In this document: positions 6,449 to 12,274 of the stretch, piece by piece | Layout: each line of letters begins with the position of its first letter | Numbering within the stretch: the stretch's first letter is position 1 | Assembly (NCBI GenBank): GCA_964569315.1 | Contig: CAZMUZ010000109.1 | Span: 1 to 12,274 of the forward strand | Source: CADEFF01 sp964569315 | Lineage (GTDB): Bacteria > Pseudomonadota > Alphaproteobacteria > Dongiales > Dongiaceae | Length of the DNA stretch: 12,274 nt | Direction of reading: 5' to 3' | Position numbers and translations under genes: made by a program | The notes under the pieces: generated by a model | What the model was told of the DNA's origin: nothing | Databases searched by the model: none | Seen by the model: only the letters and a program-made list of their open reading frames with translations

Positions 6449-7383
6449 GCGTCGCCGAGAAGACGCTTGTCCAACCGGCGGGTGGCTTGCGGCGACGTTT
6501 CATGACGTTGCTTTACCGGAGCGAGGGGGTCCGCGGATACGCGCTGCTGCTCCCGACGCTTCTGGTGATGATCGCGATGCTGGTGGTGCCGCTCGGCACG
6601 CTCGCGCTGCAGAGCTTCTGGACCCAGATCTATTTCAAGCTCGATCACAGCTTCACGCTCAACAACTACCTCCAGATTTTCGATTTCAGGCAGAATCCGA
6701 TCTACCTCGTTCTGCTGTTCCGCTCGATCATCATGTCGCTGATGGTGACCTTCTTCGTGGTCATCACCGCCTATCCGATGGCCTATTTCCTCGCCTTCAA
6801 GGTGCGACGGCACAAGCTGGTCTGGCTGATCCTGATCACGGTGCCGTTCTGGACCAGCTATCTGCTCCGGGTTTTCGCCTGGAAGATCATCCTCGGCTTC
6901 CAGGGCGTCATCAATTCGGGGCTCATCTCGCTCGGCCTGATCGACCAGCCGCTCGAGTTCCTGCTCTACAACCAGACCTCCGTGGTCATCACCCTGACCC
7001 ATGCCTGGGCGGCCTTCGCGATCCTGCCGATCTACGTCTCGCTGGAGAAGATCGACCGCTCGCTGCTCGAGGCGGCGACGGACCTGGGCGATACCCCGCG
7101 CGAGCGCTTCTGGCGGGTGACCTTCCCGCTGTCGATGCCGGGCGTCGTCGCCGCGGGCCTGCTCGTCTTCATCCCCACGGTCGGCGACTACGTGACGCCG
7201 AACGTCGTCGGCGGCACCTCCGGCATCATGATCGGCAACATCATCCAGTCGCTCTTCGGCAAGGCGAACAACGCGCCGCTCGGGAGCGCCGTGTCCATCG
7301 TCATGATGGCGGCGATCACGCTGCTGGTCTGCGCGTTCCTGATGCTGATCGGGCGACGACGCTGGAAACACGCAGAGACATAG
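6442..7383 (+). CDS. ABC transporter permease, PotB-like
   Basis: This 313-aa inner-membrane permease forms half of the transport channel. About six hydrophobic segments are visible, near residues 33-57, 90-118, 126-150, 181-200, 233-248 and 282-304. The cytoplasmic EAA loop that docks on the ATPase is clear: EAATDLGDTPRERFW (210-224) followed by RVTFPLSMPG, with the conserved Gly216. GDYVTPNVVGG (248-258) matches the region after the loop in PotB relatives. ATG 6442 is the most upstream start in this frame before the stop at 6373; Met21 (6502) is a less likely alternative, and neither has a strong ribosome binding site. It is the first main gene of the + strand operon and lies 4 bp before the second permease. 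Confidence 0.93.
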   Translation: MVSVAEKTLVQPAGGLRRRFMTLLYRSEGVRGYALLLPTLLVMIAMLVVPLGTLALQSFWTQIYFKLDHSFTLNNYLQIFDFRQNPIYLVLLFRSIIMSLMVTFFVVITAYPMAYFLAFKVRRHKLVWLILITVPFWTSYLLRVFAWKIILGFQGVINSGLISLGLIDQPLEFLLYNQTSVVITLTHAWAAFAILPIYVSLEKIDRSLLEAATDLGDTPRERFWRVTFPLSMPGVVAAGLLVFIPTVGDYVTPNVVGGTSGIMIGNIIQSLFGKANNAPLGSAVSIVMMAAITLLVCAFLMLIGRRRWKHAET

Positions 7384-7387
7384 AATC

Positions 7388-8197
7388 ATGGTCGGCGCAA
7401 AACGAATCGACGGACTCCTCGCCTACGGCATCATCTATCTCATCTTCATCTATGCGCCCGTCCTGCTGATCGTCCTGTTCTCCTTCAACAACGGCATCTA
7501 CGTCGCGTTTCCGCTGAAGGAGTTCACCTTCAAGTGGTACGCCGACATGGTGCATAACACCGGCCTTACCAAGGCGGTCGGCGTCAGCCTGCGCATCGCC
7601 GGCATCGTTGCCGTCGTCTCCACGGTGCTGGGCGTGCTCGGCGCCAAGGCCGTGACGCGCTACGCCATGCCCGGCAAGGCCATGGTGACGTTCCTCATCA
7701 TGCTGCCGCTGGTGATTCCGGCGATCGTGTTCGGCATCTCGCTGCTCACCCTCATCGCCAAGGTGTTCGGCATCCAGCCCGGCACCTGGAGCATCGTGTG
7801 CGGCCATGTGCTGATCTGCGTGCCGTTCTCAATGGCGGTGATGATTTCGCGGCTCCAGGGCTTCGACAAGAACCTGGAGGAGGCGTCGCTCGACCTCGGC
7901 GAAACGGGCTGGCGCACCTTCTGGCGCGTGACCGTGCCGCTGGCGATGCCGGGCATCGTCGCGAGTTTCCTGCTCTGCTTCACGACGTCGTTCGACGAGT
8001 ATCAGATCGCCGCCTTCCTCAGCGGCAACGACGCGACGCTGCCGGTCTATATCTACAGCCAGCTTCGCTTCCCGAACCGCCTGCCGGGCACGCTTGCGCT
8101 CGGCTCTTGCATCCTTGCGATATCGTTCGTAGTTGTGACCTTTGCCGAATGGATGCGGCGGAGGGGCACCAACCCCGACAAAGGCTTGGGAATCTGA
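7388..8197 (+). CDS. ABC transporter permease, PotC-like
   Basis: The second permease has 269 aa and about six membrane spans (near 10-32, 66-88, 102-125, 137-155, 188-205, 236-256). The EAA loop is EEASLDLGETGWRTFWRV (164-181) followed by TVPLAMPGI. The segment SFDEYQIAAFLSG (201-213) and TLPVYIYSQLRF (217-228) closely resemble PotC, where an acidic Asp-Asp/Glu pair sits at the same place. It pairs with the upstream permease as a heterodimer. The start is 4 nt after the previous stop and the stop is 1 nt before the ATPase start, so translation is probably coupled. Confidence 0.93.
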   Translation: MVGAKRIDGLLAYGIIYLIFIYAPVLLIVLFSFNNGIYVAFPLKEFTFKWYADMVHNTGLTKAVGVSLRIAGIVAVVSTVLGVLGAKAVTRYAMPGKAMVTFLIMLPLVIPAIVFGISLLTLIAKVFGIQPGTWSIVCGHVLICVPFSMAVMISRLQGFDKNLEEASLDLGETGWRTFWRVTVPLAMPGIVASFLLCFTTSFDEYQIAAFLSGNDATLPVYIYSQLRFPNRLPGTLALGSCILAISFVVVTFAEWMRRRGTNPDKGLGI

Positions 8198-8198
8198 A

Positions 8199-9302
<1,104 letters not shown>

Positions 9303-9328
9303 CTTCATTTCGGCAGCGGAGCCGTACC

Positions 9329-10378
9329 ATCCGCCTCGAAAAGACAGACCTTCTGCGCGCGGCGACGGAGGCCGGCATTTCCGCCGAGGCCGCCGACCGG
9401 CTATGGCAGAGCCTCGCGCGGCGACCGGGCGCGGAGGAGGGCGGCCGCTTCGACCTGCCGCATCTCCTCTGGTATGCCGGCAGCCTGATCGTGCTCGGCG
9501 CCATGGCGCTGCTGCTCGATCTCGCCTGGGAACGCTATGGCGAGGGCGCGCTGCTGGCGCTCGGCCTCGGCTACGGGCTCGGCTTCCTCGTCGCCGGCGA
9601 ATGGCAGTGGCGTCGGCAGCCCGACGAGACGCCGGGCGGGCTCTTCATCGCGCTCGCCGTCGGCATGGTGCCGCTGATCGTCCTCGTTGCGCAGCGCATG
9701 CTCGGCTGGTGGGAGGTCGAGCCCATCGATTCCACCAGCCTCGATCTGACGAGCTGGGCGCGATCCGGCCGATTGCCGGCCGAGGCGATTACCGTCCTCG
9801 CCGGGCTGCTCGCCATCCTGCGCTACCGGTTTCCCTTCATCCTCTGCCTGCCCATCGCGGCCTTCTGGATGCTGCTCATGGACGGGATCGGCGTCTACTT
9901 CCCCGAAGCAGGCGTGGGGAGCCTGCATGGCTGGGCGACCTGCGGCTACGGCGCGTTCCTCATCGCGATCGCCTGGATCATCGACGGCCGCACCCGGCGC
10001 GATCACAGCTTCTGGCTCTATCTCCTCGGACTGCTGGGGCTATGGGGCGCTGCGACGCTGCTTACCCTCGACGGCGAACTCGAGACCGGCCTCTATTGCC
10101 TGATGAGCGTGCTGCTGATGCTGGCGTCCGTGCTGCTGCAGCGGCGCGCCTTCGCGGTGTTCGGCGGGCTCGGTCTCGCCTTCTACCTGATCGACCTCGC
10201 CGAGCGGCTGTTCAAGGATTCGCTGCTCTTCCCGGTGGCGCTGAGCGCCATCGGGATCGCCGCCATCGCGGTCGGTCTGCTCTATTACCGCTATATGACG
10301 CGGATCGAAGGCTGGCTTGCCGCGCATCTGCCGGGGCTGGTGAAGGCGCTGCGCCCGGCCCGGCTTCGCGGCGACTGA
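9329..10378 (+). CDS. DUF2157-like multi-span membrane protein with non-canonical start
   Basis: From base 9329 the frame encodes 349 residues: a soluble head (IRLEKTDLLRAATEAGIS, then AEAADRLWQSLARR) followed by seven to nine hydrophobic spans, ending in a basic tail. Head plus many spans matches DUF2157-type membrane proteins, whose function is unknown. The first standard start in frame is GTG 9491, which would delete the head and half of the first span (LLWYAGSLIVLGAMALLL). Between the upstream in-frame stop at 9236-9238 and 9491 there is no ATG, GTG or TTG. ATC 9329, 7 nt after GGAG (9318-9321), is my best guess; CTG 9353 or a sequence error are alternatives. It follows the ATPase stop by 26 nt and is probably co-transcribed. 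Its role in the operon is unknown. Confidence 0.65.
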   Translation: MRLEKTDLLRAATEAGISAEAADRLWQSLARRPGAEEGGRFDLPHLLWYAGSLIVLGAMALLLDLAWERYGEGALLALGLGYGLGFLVAGEWQWRRQPDETPGGLFIALAVGMVPLIVLVAQRMLGWWEVEPIDSTSLDLTSWARSGRLPAEAITVLAGLLAILRYRFPFILCLPIAAFWMLLMDGIGVYFPEAGVGSLHGWATCGYGAFLIAIAWIIDGRTRRDHSFWLYLLGLLGLWGAATLLTLDGELETGLYCLMSVLLMLASVLLQRRAFAVFGGLGLAFYLIDLAERLFKDSLLFPVALSAIGIAAIAVGLLYYRYMTRIEGWLAAHLPGLVKALRPARLRGD

Positions 10379-10382
10379 TCCC

Positions 10383-11546
10383 TCAGCTCTTCTTGTGCGG
10401 CGGGTCGTAGAAGGGGCGCGGCACGACGCGCGCCGACCGCATGCTGCGTTCGATCTTGAGCTCCTTGGTGGTCCAGATGTCGGCCTTGAGCTCGGTACCG
10501 AGCGCGTCATGGCCGGCTTCGACCGTGGCGAGCGCGATGTTGCGCTTGCAGATCGGCGACCAGAAGGCCGAGGTCACGCGCCCGACCTCCTTGTTGCCGG
10601 CATAGAGGAAGGAATCGACGGCCGGCTTGTTGCCTTCGATGTCGAGCCCCACCAGACGGCGTCGCGGCCCGCCCGCTGCCTTCTCGCGCTCCAGCGCGCG
10701 GCGCCCGACGAAATAGCCCGGCTTCCTGAGATCGACCAGCCAGTCGAAGCCGAGCTCGAAGGGGGAGCGCCGCTGCGACGGGCGGAGGCAATGCTCGGCG
10801 CCGATGAAATCGGTATTCACCTGGAGGAAACCGGCCTCGATCCGCGCATAGTTGAGCGCGTGGGAGCCGATCGGCACCAGCCGGACGGCGATCGGCGCCG
10901 CCCAGAGCAGGTTCCAGAGCCGCTCCGCATCGCGGGGGGCGAGATAGAGCTCATAGCCGAGATCGCCGGTAAAGCCGGTGCGGGCGACCAGGAGCGGGAT
11001 GCCCTTAAGCTCGGTTTGCGCCAGCCGGAAGAACTTGAGATCGGCAATGCCGGAAAGGCCGATCTCCTCGAGCAGGCGGCGCGAGAGGGGTCCCTGCAGT
11101 GCGAGGCTGCAATAGTCCTCCGTGACATCCTCGATCGAGACCTCGAAACCGTAGGCGGTATCCTCGAACCAGGCGAGGTTGTGCTCCTGGACATTGATCA
11201 GATAGTCGCTCTCGCCGAGCCGGAACACGGTGCCGTCCTCGACCACCTTGCCCGCATCGTCGCACCAACAGGCATAGACCGCCTGGCCGACGCGGCATTT
11301 CGTCATGTCCCGCGCCATCAGCCGGTCGAGGAAAGGAAGCGTGTCGCGGCCGGTGATGCGGTACTGCGTGATCGGGGAGGTGTCGTAGAGCGAGACGGCG
11401 TTACGGATCGCGAAATATTCCCGCACGTCGTTGTCATAGACGCCGACCGAAAGCTTGCCTTCCCAGCGCTCCCAGCTATGGGCAAGGTTGTGCGGGCGCA
11501 GGAGCTCGGTGAAGGGCGTCGGCAGCAGATTGACGTCGTTCTTCAT
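10383..11546 (-). CDS. GcvT-like folate-binding aminomethyltransferase/demethylase family protein
   Basis: The protein has 387 aa, slightly longer than glycine-cleavage T-protein (about 365). T-protein-like landmarks: EYFAIRNAVSLYDTSP (43-58), ITGRD (64-68), ALQGPLSRRLLEE (149-161), RTGFTGDLGYELYL (189-202), NYARIEAGF (232-240), and a C-terminal barrel with VGRRALE (280-286). The family binds tetrahydrofolate and accepts a one-carbon unit from an amine, methyl-sulfur or methoxy donor. Where T-protein has catalytic Asp in VIDD, this protein has VVED (101-104), so Glu103 seems to replace it; the alignment is from memory. No gcvH or gcvP is visible, so this is probably not housekeeping glycine cleavage. 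It overlaps the upstream oxidoreductase by 4 bp (ATGA, 11543-11546), suggesting that oxidation and one-carbon transfer act together. Its stop is 4 bp from that of the membrane-protein gene. Confidence 0.85.
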   Translation of the reverse strand: MKNDVNLLPTPFTELLRPHNLAHSWERWEGKLSVGVYDNDVREYFAIRNAVSLYDTSPITQYRITGRDTLPFLDRLMARDMTKCRVGQAVYACWCDDAGKVVEDGTVFRLGESDYLINVQEHNLAWFEDTAYGFEVSIEDVTEDYCSLALQGPLSRRLLEEIGLSGIADLKFFRLAQTELKGIPLLVARTGFTGDLGYELYLAPRDAERLWNLLWAAPIAVRLVPIGSHALNYARIEAGFLQVNTDFIGAEHCLRPSQRRSPFELGFDWLVDLRKPGYFVGRRALEREKAAGGPRRRLVGLDIEGNKPAVDSFLYAGNKEVGRVTSAFWSPICKRNIALATVEAGHDALGTELKADIWTTKELKIERSMRSARVVPRPFYDPPHKKS

Positions 11547-12274
11547 GGCCGGCTCCGCTCTTTTGCCCGCCCGTCGGCTGTCCGATCATCGGCGATCGCC
11601 TGCCGCGCCGCGTTATAGCCGGCGAGCCCGGTGATGCCGCCGCCCGGATGCGCGCCGGCGCCGCAGAGATAGAGGCCCGGAACCGGCGTCGCGTAGCGCG
11701 CCATGCCCGGCTGCGGCCGCAGCATCCAGACCTGGTCGAGGGCGATCTCGCCATGATGCCAATGGCCGCCGCTGGCGCCCGTGGTCTGTTCGATATCGGC
11801 CGGCGTCAGGAACTCCTGCGCCAGGATCTGACCGCGAAGCCCGGGAATATGCGCCTCGAGCGTCCCGAGCAGCCGCTCGACGAAACCCGCGCGGCGGCTC
11901 GGCCAATCGCCCTCGGCCAGGCGATAGGGGACATATTGCACGATCGCGGAGAGAAGATGCTTGCCCGCGGGTGCCGCCGAGGGATCGGCGAGGCTGGGGA
12001 CCACGATCTCGATCGGCGGCTGCTCCGGCAAATCGCCATATTTGATGCTGTCGAAAGCCCGCTCGAGGGTCATGAGCGTGCCGGGGAGCACATAGCGCGC
12101 CGGCGCGCCCGCCAGCGCCGCGGGTAGCCCGTTCAGGGCGAGATGAAGCTTTCCCGTCGTGCCGCGATCGCGCCAGCTCCTCGCGCGGCGGACGAAATTC
12201 GTGTCGAGCGCCGCGGGCCCGAGGATCTCGAGGAAGGTACGCCGCGGATCGGCGCTCGAGAGCACGAGATCGGA
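11543..12274 (-). CDS. FAD-dependent oxidoreductase, phytoene-desaturase/PYROXD2-like, C-terminal part (5' end outside window)
   Basis: The frame is open to the right edge, giving 244 visible residues; the N-terminal FAD-binding Rossmann motif lies outside. The visible part starts SDLVLSSADPRRTFLEILG, typical of the family where the substrate domain returns to the FAD domain. It ends with TPVPGLYLCGAGAHPGGGIT followed by GLAGYNAARQAI, the C-terminal FAD-contact motif of phytoene-desaturase-like enzymes. GGHWHHGEIALDQVWMLRPQ is also typical of the PYROXD2-like branch. The reaction for this branch is not well defined; oxidation of a C-N or C-C bond is possible. The stop overlaps the start of the GcvT-like gene by 4 bp. 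Carotenoid synthesis is unlikely given these neighbours. Confidence 0.85.
   Translation of the reverse strand, partial: SDLVLSSADPRRTFLEILGPAALDTNFVRRARSWRDRGTTGKLHLALNGLPAALAGAPARYVLPGTLMTLERAFDSIKYGDLPEQPPIEIVVPSLADPSAAPAGKHLLSAIVQYVPYRLAEGDWPSRRAGFVERLLGTLEAHIPGLRGQILAQEFLTPADIEQTTGASGGHWHHGEIALDQVWMLRPQPGMARYATPVPGLYLCGAGAHPGGGITGLAGYNAARQAIADDRTADGRAKERSRP

Noticed and set aside
10375..10386. CTGA-TCCC-TCAG mini-palindrome covering two stop codons
   Set aside because: A 4-bp stem is too weak and follows partly from having two facing TGA stops.
10395..11618. A 407-codon + strand frame opposite the GcvT-like gene
   Set aside because: It is a GC-rich shadow frame with Asp/Glu/Arg/Leu-rich composition and no domain.

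Overview
This is a high-GC bacterial window, roughly two-thirds G+C by eye, with dense and often overlapping genes. Its gene families (PBP1C beside a bacterial alpha-2-macroglobulin, a Pot-type ABC importer, a Tat-type signal on the binding protein) suit a Gram-negative proteobacterium. The style points to Alphaproteobacteria, perhaps Hyphomicrobiales, but that is an impression and not a proven placement. I see no tRNA, rRNA, CRISPR array, insertion sequence or phage gene.

Left part (1-3369, + strand): the C-terminal part of a bacterial alpha-2-macroglobulin, cut by the left edge, overlaps pbpC (penicillin-binding protein 1C) by 4 bp. This is the familiar envelope pair in which a periplasmic protease trap is made with a peptidoglycan repair synthase.

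Middle part (3384-10378): a divergent transport and metabolism locus. On the - strand, a Pot-type periplasmic binding protein (start 6047) is followed by a class III PLP aminotransferase (start 4796), with a structured 150-bp gap between them. On the + strand, two permeases, an ATPase and a multi-membrane-span DUF2157-like protein form a tight run. A 393-bp divergent control region lies between the two arms. It carries a 12-bp-arm palindrome, tandem short repeats, five copies of YGACAA and a possible 13-codon leader ORF overlapping the first permease start.

Right part (10383-12274, - strand): a folate-binding GcvT-like aminomethyltransferase/demethylase overlaps by 4 bp an FAD-dependent oxidoreductase of the phytoene-desaturase/PYROXD2 type, which runs off the right edge.

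Taken together, bases 3384-12274 look like an uptake and breakdown module for a small amine-containing compound: ABC import, PLP transamination, FAD oxidation and folate-linked one-carbon transfer. The importer resembles the spermidine/putrescine PotABCD system. However, from a remembered alignment, two acidic residues that hold polyamine in E. coli PotD (Glu36 and Asp257) are replaced by Gly54 and Cys276. The substrate is therefore probably not an ordinary polyamine, and I leave it open. The DUF2157-like gene is also odd: its family-like N-terminus lies upstream of any ATG, GTG or TTG in frame, so it may start at ATC or CTG.
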